From Pezizomycotina sp. ARF18 (lineage: Eukaryota > Ascomycota): a stretch of DNA of 64,000 nucleotides. The stretch covers positions 173,308 to 237,307 of the forward strand of contig AZLU01000042.1 of the NCBI GenBank assembly GCA_002224055.1, given 5' to 3'. How positions within the stretch are numbered: position 1 is the stretch's first letter; each line of letters starts with the position of its first letter. Shown here piece after piece: positions 13,001 through 25,938 of the stretch. The notes under the pieces are model-generated. The model had not been told where the DNA came from, did not search any database, and saw only the letters and a program-made list of their open reading frames with translations. The translations under genes and the position numbers were made by a program.

Positions 13001-14214
13001 CGGAAGGGTTCTTCCAGTACGTGGAACAAGGACGCTTACCGTATCGTTAAAAACTTAATCATACCACTCGCGAGCCAGTTTTTATTGAAGCTGAGAATGG
13101 ATTATCCATCGGATCGCCGCCGTTGCGATATCGCATTGCGCATCAGGGGCACTAATGCATCGCAAGGTGCCCGAAAGTCTCTTCTAATAATTTGAGTTTG
13201 TTTGGGAACGCGTGAGACAGAATCGCGTGGTGAAGGCACGTTTTCTTCCAGATTGGTATTGGATCTTTGAACGCTTCACGACAAGTTCAAAGGTCCGATT
13301 TAAAGACAGCGATCCAGAACGAAAATTTTTTCGAGAGTCCGAGACACTCAACCACGCGGATAACTGAATTTGTCGTCTAATTCCTAGCGGTCGGCGCCGG
13401 CTTCTTGAGCGCGATAGAAAAGGCAAAAAGAGAAAAGCTTAATTATTGCGTTCCGGACTGGTAAAGTTAGAACTTCAGAGAAGAGATTTTATGAGTTAAT
13501 ATGAGGTTATAAAACTGAACTGAGGAAGTAAAAAGGTCTTCTCCCCTGAATAACAACAATGAACCATAGGCAACGATATCAACCCTACGTTCATTAAGGG
13601 TGTATCCGAGTAATCACGGAAGATCCTGAGAGTTATTATTTTCCCTCGATGCTGGGTACCTTTTGGAAGAAAGCCGATTTGTATATCGGCGTGAAAAAAG
13701 CCACGAAATTTTCGCGGATCTCCTCGCGGTACTGCTATACATCGCGACGAGGGGTTTAAATTTGTTTTCTCTAGCCTTATTTTCGGCTGGACATATGCCC
13801 GAGGGTCGGTAAAAAAAAGCTTCTGCGGATGGTATAATCGCGTACACCGTTGCACAATTTTCAATCACAGATATGAAAGGGCACTCAGTCGGAACAAAGT
13901 CAAAGGCGCGATATTTACTTCTCCATCGTCCTTCTGTAAACATACAAAGCCCGAAAGATAGATAACGTAGGAAACAAAATCATATCAGGGCTATGTGGAG
14001 ATTTAACGTTAGTTAGAATCAAAGCCACGTAAATCACTATCTTCAGAGCATCGACTCAAAGATAGTGATTTGATTATATGATCAGCACCAACAGGGATTT
14101 GCTCTATAACGCATTGGAGATTAAGAAACAAATCCTATTCACCGTTAAACTGGGAAGTAGAACCCGCATTAGTCTTAACCTTCCTGGGCGCTTGATGATT
14201 GGTATCCAGCTGGC

Positions 14215-14237
14215 GGGATATATATATATATATATCC
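14215..14237. repeat. (TA)n palindrome
   Basis: A GGGA(TA)nTCC block: a self-complementary TA dinucleotide run bounded by GG and CC, able to extrude as a cruciform. Confidence 0.8.
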
Positions 14238-15982
14238 TCCACTTCAGTTTTATTTGAAATAAATATGAAAATGGATTATCTGGGCAACCCACAGCAGTCC
14301 CAATTGTCGTTGCGCTTTTGCATTGTACTTGCAGACTTCTAGAAGGAAATATCAAGTAAAAGTTCTCCATATATCCACATATGCACGAGAAAACCAAGGA
14401 AAAAGCGCCAGCACAGACCAAGGCGCATGAAGGAAAGGGGCAAATCACAACCCCGCTCGACAAGTGCTGTTTATCTATTTGGAGTTGATATTTAGCCTGT
14501 GGACGATGTAGTGGGACCGGGTGGAACCTGCAGTAGCTCCATGGTTTGCGCTTTTGTAATATCCATGATTATAAAAATGGAATCCTTCTAGAAAAGTGTT
14601 ATCTCCACGGGGGCGCTAGGGCAATTCTTGCTGTAATCCGCTTCTATAAGCCGGCTCGTGTTAGAAAGCGGATTCTTGATGCGATACTATCTCAAGGATG
14701 GTATTGGGGGCTAGCTCGCGGAGAAGCGCGGCATTTTACGTGAATGCTGGCAAGGCTAGCCAAATAGTTGTAGCATGGGGAGACGGCGTCCACTAGAGAT
14801 AAGACATATGGCAAGGTATGGGTCTCCGCAATCGTGCGAGAAGTGCATTCATGACAAATATTGGGGGAAGAGGGTTCATAAAGAAAAAAAGATAAACTTG
14901 CAGAATAGCAGAGAAAGGGGTAGTGGTTTGCGAGAATCCGGTTGACCGGCATCAACCAACCATAAACCAGGATGATCGCGAGCCTTTCAGGAACGCGGAG
15001 CCATGAGTTGTCATTCTTCAAAAGGAAAAGAAGGGAAAAAAGTGAGACACTTCCTCTTAAAAGATAAGAACTGAATATCGCTATCAGGATTACGAAGAAT
15101 TCATTATACACCCCATAGTCTTCTTAGCCTGAGGGTAATATACGTTCTAAAATGAAAGCGTGGGGGATAGTCCCCATGAGCTTGTTTTATATGTCCTGGC
15201 AAGGATGTTAAGGATTGTCTTTTTGGTCAGTTATCCTGGGAATAAGCTATCCACAGCGGATCAAGCTGGTCCTTTTGGAAATTATATTTAGAAGCGAGAA
15301 GAAATACTTAAAGGACGAGGAATACAATAACTCTTTGGACAAGGGGAGATGGAGAAATTTTTACCCCAAAGGGAACCTGATGAACCGCAATTGGTAAATA
15401 TATGGTCTAGTTTTAAAAGTTTAAAAGAAGTTTTTATTTTTTTTTTTGTGAAAAGGCGTGACAAGGGTTTAACTATAGCGTAGTGAGGAGAAGTCTGGAG
15501 TAGATGGAGTGGAAATGGAAGTATGCATGGCATCAAGGAAATGAAGAGATAGCCAACAAAACCTGGTCGGGTCGCCATAAAACACCATTAGTGGGAAGAA
15601 GAAAAAAAGAAAGTATAAACGTATTTTGAGGATTGAAAAAAAGAAAGGGAACCATTTTCTGAGAGGGTATAGATTTGTTTCTCTTCTGGGTATCATTCTC
15701 CGCAGTATCCTAGCCATGTCGACGTAGCGGAGACCCAACTTCATAATTTGTTTTTTATATTATTCTTTTTCCGTTTTGGCCAGAATGAATCAGGATCAGG
15801 GCTCTAAAAAGAGCCGTTTCTTAACTGGTTGGCCCATGGGGAAGTGCAAAAAAAACGGAGAGGCAAACGAGGGACCCGCGGATCAAGGGTGCTGATAAGG
15901 TTGTAGTTGTCGCTATCGACTGTTGCTCATTCCGTTTGTAGACAACTTTGCCTGAAAATCGCGCATACTTCGTTTTTCTTTC

Positions 15983-16015
<33 letters not shown>

Positions 16016-17656
16016 GATATCAGATTGAAATAAGCTATCACACCTTGGAAGGTACGACCAATTTCGGATAAATAAATCGAATATATATAATTGTTTCTTT
16101 CGACCACAGACGTCAAAGTTGCACTTTTTTTTTAAAAAAAAAAAAAAATGGCACTTCCTAGATGTCGCTCTTTGCCAGCATGTTTTCTTTTGAAGAAACA
16201 TTTCCCGGATAAAGTGCTGATATCTGGGAGCCGTTCAAGTCACTTGTCTTTGACAGTGGATAGTGTCGTCTTGGTGTTTTCCGTCCCAAGGTGGTGAATG
16301 TAAGAAAATGGTGACATCCGGAATATACCGTCCGGCCAATAAACCTCGTGGCGATATGCACCGAAGGTTCTAAAGCGCACAATAGAAATTATTTCTCTCC
16401 TTCTGCAGAACACTTTTTCAGATCTGGCATATCCGGATCCAAGATTCGAACAGACGCATGATTTCGGACAAAACGGTAGAGAATGTGGTGTTTCTAAAGG
16501 AACTGTGTGTAATGTTTTTGCGTGAAATATTTTTGCCAGCCTTTGTACGTCACGCCACTCAAGGTTTTGTAAACACTTAGCTGAAATTTTCTGGTTCAGG
16601 GAAACAAATTTCCAGCTCTTAATTGGGAACTTTCGTAGCTGCCCATTACGAAAGTAACTTTTCGCGTCTTTTCCTTAAGATCCCCTTGCTCAAAACGTTT
16701 TAATCTTTCTCCTCGGCCCTCTCTTCGTTAAACGCTCCTCAATTGTAAAGAGGATCTCTTTCAAATATATTTTTTTTTTCACCTCCTCGCGTAATATGAA
16801 GGAAAAAAAAAGAAAAGAAAAAAAATCCTTGCGCTGCGCTCCGTCAGCGCCGCTTCTGCCTCCGGGTGAGCTGCAGCTTTGCGGAACTTCCCTCAACGTC
16901 ATGGTTCGACAGAATTGCTCGTTTCAGGAACCTCGAAGGGAACAAGGCAGGGGCTGTAAACTGTAGACGAAATCGCGGCTGGCTACATGAAAGAGTTTAG
17001 CTATAATTCTTCATCGTTAATTTATTAAAAGGGGTTATTTCTGTTTGTTGTGGGAAACCGTCAAAGGTGAAAAATTCAAGATGGACCATTTCCCCCCCCC
17101 TTTTTTTTTCTCGGAACCAGCGAACGTAAGCTTTGGGGAAGTTGGAGTTTCGCGAAGGGAGGGTTTGAAAGAAAGTGGATATGTCCGAATGAATAAGAAA
17201 TATAAGGAATAAGGATATACTCATCTATTCTCATCTTCAAATTTCTCGGTTTTGTCACAAAGGAATATAGGCAGGTGTTTTAAAAAAAATAATAAATGCC
17301 ACCAGGTGGTCACCAGGATCCCGGGCATTCCGGCCGGGCGGTTGAAATACCGACCAATAGCAAAAAATATATTAGTCGTGACACCCCCGGGCGGCGTAGG
17401 GCAGGCAATATCATGATAATTTATTCTGTATAGTTCAAGGTAATACAGCGAAGAAGAAGAACGTAATACGAATCCTGAATGCGAAGAAACTCTGACGCCC
17501 GGCTCGAGCGTACCTAATTCGAGGTATCAACAAGCTTCTTTGTGCTAGCTGAGGCTCCAAAAAAAAAAAAAAAAAAGTCTTGTAAAATTCCACCCTTTTT
17601 GGCCATGTCGTATGTTCAAAGGCAAAACGCATTTTTTGCATCGAGAAAGACATGGC

Positions 17657-17680
17657 TTTATTTATTTATTTATTTATTTT
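17657..17680. repeat. (TTTA)n microsatellite
   Basis: About six TTTA units, the reverse complement of the tract at 6333-6359. Confidence 0.9.
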
Positions 17681-20600
17681 GCCTTTCGTTGCTCGAAGCT
17701 CCGAGATCCGATTAATGAGACAAGATTTTGTCAAAGCTTCTTATTCCGACGATCGTATGTTTGAAGTGCCATTCCGTACGCCGGGTCTGCCGTTCACGGA
17801 GAAGGCAAATTTGTCAAAAGTCAAATGTAGAAGGGCTTAACATCGCAAGCCCGAAAAACGCCTTCGTTGCAGGTAATCCAATGTTTTTGTGGGTTTCTGC
17901 TGCAAACTTATCTTGATCTTATTCCCCTTGCCTGGTATGATATATAGCTCTCGGACAGGCTTGATTAGGTAAATCGGGGATGTTGGAGAGCTGCACAAGA
18001 GTTCCAACTCGAGAAAACGGCGCACAAAACTTCAGAAAGGGCTTGAGTTTGATATTAGGCGTGTCCGGCAACGACTCGAGAACGAGACGGGACGTGATTA
18101 GCGCTCAGGATTTTTCGAGCAATAATAGCCTTGGCGAATCCCACAGTATATTCCGGCATTCGTTTATCTTAACAGCATCAAGAAAATTTCTATAGTAGTA
18201 TCTCCGAGAGAAACATATTTTCCACGATATCTTTTTAGACGGTTGGTGCGCACGGATAACGCGAAAAGGGGAATTCTTTTCCCTGCGTTGTTGGCTCTGT
18301 TTTTGGTGGCTGCATTGGTAGAACTTCGTTTAATATTGCTTAAGAAGCCTCCGAGGTCGCAATTGTGTGCTTATTTTTTAGTTTCCTCTGGCGCAAACTC
18401 CACGCATCGGAAGTCGAGCCACATTTGCCGCTAGCGTTGTTAACTGTTTTTAAAGTGAACCCACTTGCGCAGTGGATCCGCCCACAGCTCCACTTATTCT
18501 TTCCTTCTAGAAAGGCGGGTAGAACATGCATGTCAGACTAAGAAAAAACCTCCCAAAGACGATCAAACAATTGTGCGTAAATGAACTTAATCAATGTAAT
18601 CCTTTTTTTTTCTCTTTATGCCCGAGGGGTAAAAATTTTGGCGTGTTATTGGCTGGACAGATGGAGGATAAACAAAAGAACTCGCAGGAAATAAAAAAGA
18701 AAAAAAAGGAAACAGGAAAAGCACGCGCATCGTATTCACCTGGTGATTAGCAGATCCTTGAATGCGAACGTTGCAGCGATACGTTGTGTGCAGGCTATGG
18801 CTGCTTCTTCAGAAAAAAGGAAAAGTGGGTACCTTAATCAAAAAGAATCCAGAACCTGTTCTTAAATCGGCTTGCTTCTGATCGAAGGATAAAAAAAAAA
18901 GAAGAGAGCCTAGAATCTAACAAGGTAAAGAAAAAAAAGAGACAGCGGGCTCCCCTGCAGGCGAAATCAGGGAAGATCCTATCAGCATCAACCGTTGGGA
19001 ATAGCATATGAGAAAGGGTCCAGTTTTTGCTATAATTATTATTCTCTTGTGCAACATCTGCTTTCAAGCTTCTGGCAAATATAGATCGTATCTCTCTGCG
19101 ATCTCGTGAACTGGATGGCGATTCTTCTTAGTATATCTCTAGGCTTCAAGCCCTAGTCCCGTTGGACGTCCCGAGACAAACCTGAAAAAATATTTCCCAT
19201 TTCTTTGGACTTGGAATTATGTTGGTTATATGAACCCGCTTTCCGGATATCAGACGCTTAATGTCAAAAAGATTTGTGGATGGTGTGGGGGTTCAAAAAA
19301 AAAAAAGGTGATCAACTTGCAGGAAAAAGCTGCAACAGCGGAGATGATTAGCAAAGAATCCATAAACGCAGCAAAGTAAACTTATCTAGGACGCTTTTAT
19401 TTTATTTTTGTTATTTTCGGTCGTCGTTATAGGTAGACTGGCCCTAAGAATACCTTTCAACGATTAGCAAAAGTCCTGCGGAGTCAAAGGAAAAAAGAAA
19501 AAAAAAATTATTTACACGGGTTTTTTGGAAGCCTTGAATTATTGGACGGATTTTTGACATACCAAAGAGCTATTCAGGTGAAAGTTAGCAAATCTAACAA
19601 TTGCGCTCACTGAGATCACATGAGTGCACTTGAATTGACGTCAATAAATACTAGACGCGCAGTGGATCTGGCGTTGATGCGTCTGGCGTAAATGAATAGC
19701 GGTGACCAGTAAATTGTGAGCTCTTCAGTGTCTGCCTAAAATAAAAATAAAAAAGGGAAAAGGTCAAGCATCGAATATCTTTCCAATATTATTGGCTCAT
19801 GATAGCCTCGCAAGCATTTCCAGTTCAAGGGAAATGGAGAAGGTTATTCACCTCAAAAAGTCTCAAGGGCTTGCCATCAGGCTGAGATGTTTCACCGACG
19901 CCATCAAACATATGAACCCAAAATCCATCCAAGGGAATCACTGATATCACTCAATGTTTACTCCTTTGGTGAAAATTTCTTTTCTTAGTTGGATTGCTCG
20001 TCTTCCAAACTTTGAACCGATATAATAAGGAAACTCATGCGGCTAATATGCAGAAACATCCATAAAGCTACTCGTGGTTGTGTGACCTCAAGTAGGTTTC
20101 TCGTAGCTAAAGGTCCCAAAGATGGAAACTGGTCAGGTATCCTTTAGCGAATATAACTTGTGATAATTTCGTCTTCGTGTCGGCTTGTCTGCCCTTTTCT
20201 TTATAACAGTTTTTTTTTTTTTTTTTTTCAGTCGTTGCTTTTACGCGAATATTCTTCGAACTCCACTTGCTTCCCAAACCAAATCGGTTTAGACAGAAAG
20301 AAAATCGGTATTGATATCCTCAATTTGATGATTAAAGTATTTATTAGAAGTATTTGAATAAATAGAAAAAGTAAAGGTATAGAACTCGAGTTTTAATTTC
20401 CTTGCATGTTTTTTTTTTTGGCTCCCCTCTTTGAAAGGGCTCTTTAATGGGGAAATTGCCCGCATAGCCGTTGCCTGGCCCGAATCCGGCGGAGTGGATC
20501 CCAAGATGGAAGCGTAGAACGTAATCCCACAAAGTTATCTTATTTCTAGTATTTTTCCTTTTAATTTCCTGGCTTTCACTTTATAACCTCTTTTTCATGG

Positions 20601-22559
20601 GGAATTAAAGATCTCCACACTTCTCCAAAGTTCTCCTCAATTTTCATGCTTTTGAGTACTGCGAGAGACAAAAAGACTCGCAGATATGGTTTCCCAATCC
20701 GCTGCGATTAAGGGTGGGGCTCCGCACTATTATAATATTGATACGGTATAGTATCATGATTAGTATAGGAACCCTCCGGAATAAATCAATAATATGAAAT
20801 ATTTATATAAAGAGCAACAATAAAAGAGTATAAAAAAGGACGTCTTCTTGAGCAGGTATACCGCAGAGAAGTGGCGCTTCTTCGGCGACAGCGCCGGGGT
20901 GGATTTCCCTGAGTTCTATACCAGGAGCAGAAACGCAGTCTGCCACCAAACCCCAGAACCTAGACTCGAAGTAAAAATACGCGGAAAGAGTAAAACAAAT
21001 CCTTCAACTTATTCATCAATGTGTGTTTGATCAAAATCTGCGATGAATTAGCCGGCGGCGGAGTTAGGTTGAATGTGAGAGAGAAAAGAGCTAGTAATTT
21101 TTTTTTTTTTTAAAAAAAAAAACGGAAAGAAGAAAGTAAGAAATGAGCCGGAAAAAGCAAAAAAAAGTAGCACCCAAGGGTCAATACTGTCCTTTACGTG
21201 CGTTCTGAGATCGAATGACCATGTCAGTGATCCGGCTGTCTCGAGCGAACAAACGTGCGACGGGCTCTATCGTGACATTCTAGGTCTTTTAGTTCCTGTT
21301 CTCCTTTCATTCTGCGTGTCTTCTGGCCGATCATTGTCCCTGGTCCGTACCGAGGAATTGGATTATTCAAGATGTGAGATTTTCTCTACATCGATCTTCA
21401 TTACCAAAGATGTTTTCCCCAAAGGTCGGCCTGTCAATGGGAGTCTCGTAGATATTTGAGTGTGACATCGAGCATCTTCAAATTCCTGCTGTGTCGAGGG
21501 CTACAAAACAAACTTATTATTGACAACGACAGAAAAGTGAAGGAAAAAGAAAAGAAACAAAGGACGAGTAAAAAAGAAAAAGAAAGCATGGATTTTTGAA
21601 GTTATTTATTTTTCAATTTTCAAAAAAAAAAAAAAAAAAAAGAAATTATAAATTAAAAAAAATAAATAAAAAAAATTATTATATTATTATATATTCACCT
21701 GGAGGAGAAAAAAATTAGTGGATAACCCAGTTAAAAAGCAAAAAACAGCTGCTGTGAAATGAAAGACAGAAGAAAAAAGTGAGGATCGTCATATGCTTTT
21801 TTTTTTTTTTTTCTTCCAGCGCCGAGCTGCATAGAAACTGGGGGGAGCAAAAAGAGGAGAGGAAGCAGAAAAAGGAAAAAAAAAAAAAAAAAAGGTATTC
21901 TTTTCTTTTTTCTTACCGGTAAGAAGCCAGAGCGAGACAGGCAACCAGGGAATTCCACTCTCGCTGTGTGGGTTGGACAAAGAGCAAGTAAGTGGGTGTA
22001 GTTTGAGAGACAAGAACCTTCCTGCCATGAAGGGAACGATCCCAACCCCCGAAGGAGAGAGAAATGGGCATGTGTGTGTGTGCGAGGACGATGAGCGCAA
22101 TTGTCAAATAGCGACGATCCAGAACGGAGAACTAACTTAAAGAACCCCATCGGCCTTTCCAATCGTCCTTCCCGTCCTCTCTCTCACATCCTCCGACAAA
22201 AGAGTACCCCCCAGTCTCTCTCATCCGTTTCAAACAAAGAGGAAGATCGTCAATCGAATAATATTCAACGATAAACACCAAGAGGTTGAAAAGGGAAAGG
22301 AATCGAAGAAAGAGTAAGTTAGCTGACTGTTCTTGCTGTTTCACTTAGAGAATAATATAATATATTAATTATATTATTTGTTCTGTGGTTACCGGTTTCG
22401 TAAAATTCCATATTTTCGCCTACACCAACCACGCTACTATCAACATCTTTTTTTTTTTTTTCCCTTCACCTTAATTTTTTATTTCTCACGATGTCCTCCA
22501 AAAAACAAAACCGCTTCATTCGTTAGATACCCAAAAGAGCTCATAACTCCAAACATCTC

Positions 22560-22657
22560 GAGATCATCGCTTCATTGCTTCTTCTTGCATTGCTAACATT
22601 ATATACCCTTAAAACCAGATATATCTTTTTTTCCCCCTCCGGTAAAATTCACCAGCA
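22560..22657 (+). promoter_or_regulatory. Pyrimidine-rich leader of the hexose transporter
   Basis: The DNA just upstream of the transporter ATG is C/T-rich (ctttttttccccctcc at about 22625-22640). The start context is accagcaATGTC. Pyrimidine-rich tracts before the start are common in well-expressed fungal genes. No TATA box or binding site is assigned with confidence. Confidence 0.35.
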
Positions 22658-24210
22658 ATGTCTCATAACGTAACATTGCTCGGGTTGAAGCCCCGTACTC
22701 CCGGCCTACTTCTGTGCGCCTTCGCCTCCTTCGGAGGTATCCTGTTCGTTATGATTCAGGTTACATTTCGGTGTCTGGGCATGACCTACTCAAAAAGCAT
22801 TTCGGTGGGCCCGTCCCTATCAAGAACGATGCTCCGGCTACAACCATCGAGACTTGCAAAAGTCCCTCATCCTTCCATTCTTTCTGCGGTACCTTCTCGG
22901 TCTCATACGGTGTCACCTGCGACTGGATCGGCCGTCGTTTGGCTTCATGGCTCCTGCGTCGTTTCCTTGTCGGTTCATCCTCCAACCGCTCTTACCAACG
23001 TTGGTCTCCTCGTCGTCGGGTCGTATCATCGCGGTTTCGTGTCGGTCTCGTCTCCGCCATCGTATCATTATCAGTCGAATCGCTCCCAAGGCGTCCGTGG
23101 TGCCATAGTATCGGGTTCCAGTGGGCCATCACCATCGGTCTCCTGCTCGCCTCCTGCGTCGACCAGGGAACCACAACCGCAACGACACCGGTTCTTACAG
23201 GATCCCCATTGCCTCCAGATGCTGTGGGCCATCATCCTCGCCACGGTCTGTTCTTCCTCCCGAGTCCCGTTGGTATTCAAGAATGAGCAGCTCGACAAGC
23301 CGCGCTCTCTCGCCGTGTCCGTGGTCAGCCCGTTGACGCCTTACATCACCGCCGAACTCGCTGAGATCCAGCCAACTACGATACGAACTCCAGTCGAAAG
23401 AGTGGATGGATTGACTGCTTCAGGGATGGCACAAATCTGGCAACCCGCCGTGTTTTCATCGTACTTCCTCCAGATGTTCCAGCAATGGACTTGTCACTCA
23501 TCTTCTACTACGTACCACTTCTTCCAGACCTCTGGCGTCAAGAACCCGTTCATATCTCCATCATCACCAACGTACGGTACCACTTTCTTCAGACTCTGGC
23601 GTCAAGAACCCGTTCATCATCTCCATCATCACAACGTCGTCAACGGTCGCCAGCACCCCTCTTTCCTTCTACGGTATTGAGAAGTTTGGTCGCCGCACGC
23701 TATGCTCTGGGGTGCCGCCCTCATGCTTTGCTGCGAGTTCATCGTCGCCGGTGTCGGTACCGCCAAGCCCGGTTCCAGACCGCCTCCACCGTCCTGATGT
23801 CTTCGTCTGCATCTACATTTTCGGTTTCGCTACTACCGGGTCCCGCCGCCTGGGTCGTTATCGGTGAAATCTTCCCCCTCCCGATCGTGCCAAGGTGTCG
23901 CTCTCTTACCGCTAACTGGCTCTTGGACTTCGTCATCGGTTCGTCACCCGTACATCGTCGATCCTGATAGGGGTAACCTCGGCGCTAAGGTGTTCTTCAT
24001 CTGGGGATTACCTGCACGCTCTGCTTGCTCTTCGTCTACTCTTCGTCCCCGAGACAAGGGATTGTCTCTCGAACAGGTCACAAGATGATGGAGGAGACTA
24101 CCCGAGGACCTCTGCTGGCTGGAAGCCGACCGATACTTCGCCACGAGATGGGTCTTACCGACAAGCTGGTGGCGTTGCTACCCACGTTGAAACCAGGAGC
24201 AGAGACTTAG
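22658..24210 (+). CDS. MFS hexose transporter (many frameshifts)
   Basis: Sugar-porter family (MFS) plasma-membrane hexose uptake protein. Start MSHNVTLLGLKPRTPGLLL. Family motifs are all present but spread over three frames: the first-helix FGYDSGYIS (one G missing near 22747), KKHFGGPVPIKNDAP, CDWIGRR (GRR loop signature), the GRIIAGFGVGFVSA region, an EIAPKAVRGAIVSG-like segment, QWAITIGLLLASCVDQG, RNDTGSYRIPI, PESPRWYFK, QLDKAARSLARVRGQPVD, and the C-terminal VPETKGLSLEQV followed by KMMEET. Expected family length is about 520-550 aa, which matches the span. More than ten single-base deletions break the frame, mostly in runs of two or more identical bases, and a 64-bp tandem duplication sits mid-gene. 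No intron is needed. The end is approximate: homology runs to about 24200. Confidence 0.85.
23511..23642 (+). repeat. 64-bp tandem duplication inside the transporter
   Basis: Two near-identical copies (offset 64 bp; tctggcgtcaagaacccg begins at 23531 and at 23595) both encode the helix region reading roughly FFQTSGVKNPFIISIITN. The copies differ by separate one-base losses: one lacks bases in GG, TTT and CATC, the other in three CC pairs. The family has this segment once. Confidence 0.85.
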
Positions 24211-25722
24211 TCAGTCCGGCCAGGGTGGCACGTCCCGTCTGTCGCCCCGGAGAAGGCTGTCTAAATTTGCAGACACAGCAAAGGAGGAAAACGGACGCTT
24301 TGGATATCGAATTACATGGATATCTAAAACTGTTTTTTTTTTCTTTCTTTTTTTTTTGGGTATTTTTTGCGTTATGAAGCTTTTTCCTCTTTACTGGTGG
24401 TGTCTTAAAAAGGACTTTCGCTACATCTCCCTTTCCCCTCTCCTCATAAAACCTCACTTTATGTTTGTACCTTGTTTTTTTGCTGCGCGAAATAGGTTTC
24501 TCGCGTATACAAGAAAATGGACTTGAACTACTATTGTTCGTCCGGTTTATTGTTGTCTTCTTTTCATTCTTCTCTCTATTTCCTTTCTACTTTTCCTTAT
24601 TCCGTTTTAATTCCTCTCAATGTTAGCTACGCATTTTGCAAAAGTAATTAATTAGCTACGACCATGGCTGTTCTTCCATTCTCTTTCTAATGAGCATGAA
24701 AGACGACTATTCAATGAAATCAAAATCACTTAATCATACCTTTGCAAGTTCACTCTCGATACACGTGAAAGCATTTCAAACCTTTTCATCCGTTGTTGTT
24801 TTCCCTGACGATGTTTATGCAAGAGCTGACCCCTCTAGGCTCTCGGTAAGCCGCATTGCGGAATCCCGCCGCCATTATTTCCAACAGCTATTTTACGCGA
24901 CGACAGGGGAAAATAAACCCGCTTTCGACTTGGAAGAGCTCTACGACGCACGAACCACTTTTGCTCCGGTTTTATTCACGCGCCTTTATTTTCCTCGATG
25001 AGCGGATTCGGACTTGACTTCTCTTTCACGACCGAAAAAAATTAAAAAAAAAAAAAAAGAAAAAAAAGCGCATTTAATTTCCAAGCTTGTTGTTGCGAAC
25101 CGCGAGATTATATTGGCTTGGATAACAGACATGGATTTTCCGAGTTTTTTGTTTTACTAAGAGGTTGGAAAGAAAAAAGTGTCATACGAGCAAAAACGAA
25201 AAAACAAGCTCAACTGATTTTTTTCTACGCCGTTTTAAGCGACCGTATCGAAAGTTTTTTTGCTTTTTTGATTGTTGGAATTGGATTCGTTAGCGAAAAA
25301 AAAGCTTGGAAAGTGAAATAGAATGAAGATGTGAAACTGAAATTTAGCTTGAACTTTGTGCGACGAATACGGGTTCGGAGATGAAGCTTGTTTGCGATTG
25401 ACTTTTTTGATTTGTTTAAACGTTATATTACATATACCGCGATTAGGTCTTTTCTCAAATGTTATATCGAAAAAAGATGTAGATTGAGTAGGATGTGTTA
25501 TATTTCTTTTGTAGTAGGATTCGTAGTGGTGAAAGCTATCAATCAATTTCTATTTCGTAGTGAAACCAAGGGTTTGGAGGGTTTGGAGGTATGTACCGGT
25601 AATACTATCGCAATAAGATAGATAGGTAATAAAATAGTTAGAAAGATGCGTTAATGACTACGTAGCTCACCGATATAGAAATATATATATTTATCCCCGG
25701 CAAAGAAAGCATTAAGGTCAAC
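24211..25722. other. Transporter 3' flank, no confident gene
   Basis: Begins with T-rich DNA likely to be the transporter 3' UTR (T runs near 24332-24357). A 103-codon plus frame at 24690-25001 has no family signature and is not called. An A-rich stretch lies at 25037-25067. Confidence 0.4.
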
Positions 25723-25938
25723 ACTATACCGTATAAACTGGCTAAAGAGCAGGTTGCTTAGTTAAATTTGAGGAAGTAACAGAATTCTAAGTACACTTGC
25801 TTATAAGGCATACTTGCTTATATTTTCTATATAAAATATCTGAATAGGAATCGAAAAGCTGCTAAGCATGCTTGCTTATTCGAATATACATGCTTAATCG
25901 AACCTGCCTTCTTTTTCGCCAGTTTATACGGGTATAGT
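25723..25938. mobile_element. MITE-like element with ~28-bp terminal inverted repeats
   Basis: The left end (25723-25749, actatacc-gtataaactggctaaagag) is an imperfect inverted copy of the right end (25911-25938, ctttttcgccagtttatacgggtatagt). They match at most positions, with one single-base gap. The 216-bp interval is non-coding and carries several gcttgcttat-like submotifs (around 25798, 25811 and 25870). This is the architecture of a miniature inverted-repeat transposable element. A clean target-site duplication is not visible, so the superfamily is not assigned. Confidence 0.6.

Larger units (their letters stand above)
10047..22657. other. 12.6-kb gene-poor region rich in A/T homopolymers
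   Basis: No gene is supported. Open frames here are short, overlap on several frames, or translate homopolymers into Lys/Phe runs. Longer frames without family signatures lie at 10413-10222 (-), 13943-13496 (two overlapping - frames), 14463-14104 (-) and 15111-14692 (-, 139 codons, hydrophobic). Homopolymer tracts include A28 at 12161-12188, A/T junction palindromes near 11262-11284, 16126-16148 and 21098-21122, and A or T runs near 17558, 20211, 21622, 21797 and 21878. The last 2 kb precede the hexose transporter and carry CT/GA-rich DNA that could include its promoter and leader. Confidence 0.45.

Noticed and set aside
13496-13943. Two overlapping minus frames of 109 and 122 codons
   Set aside because: Neither has a recognisable motif and each is as open as the other.
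14692-15111. 139-codon hydrophobic minus frame
   Set aside because: Hydrophobicity is explained by T-rich composition; no family or start-context support.
21731-22162. 143-codon minus frame with poly-Phe and poly-Lys
   Set aside because: Low-complexity translation of A/T runs upstream of the transporter; a competing frame overlaps it.
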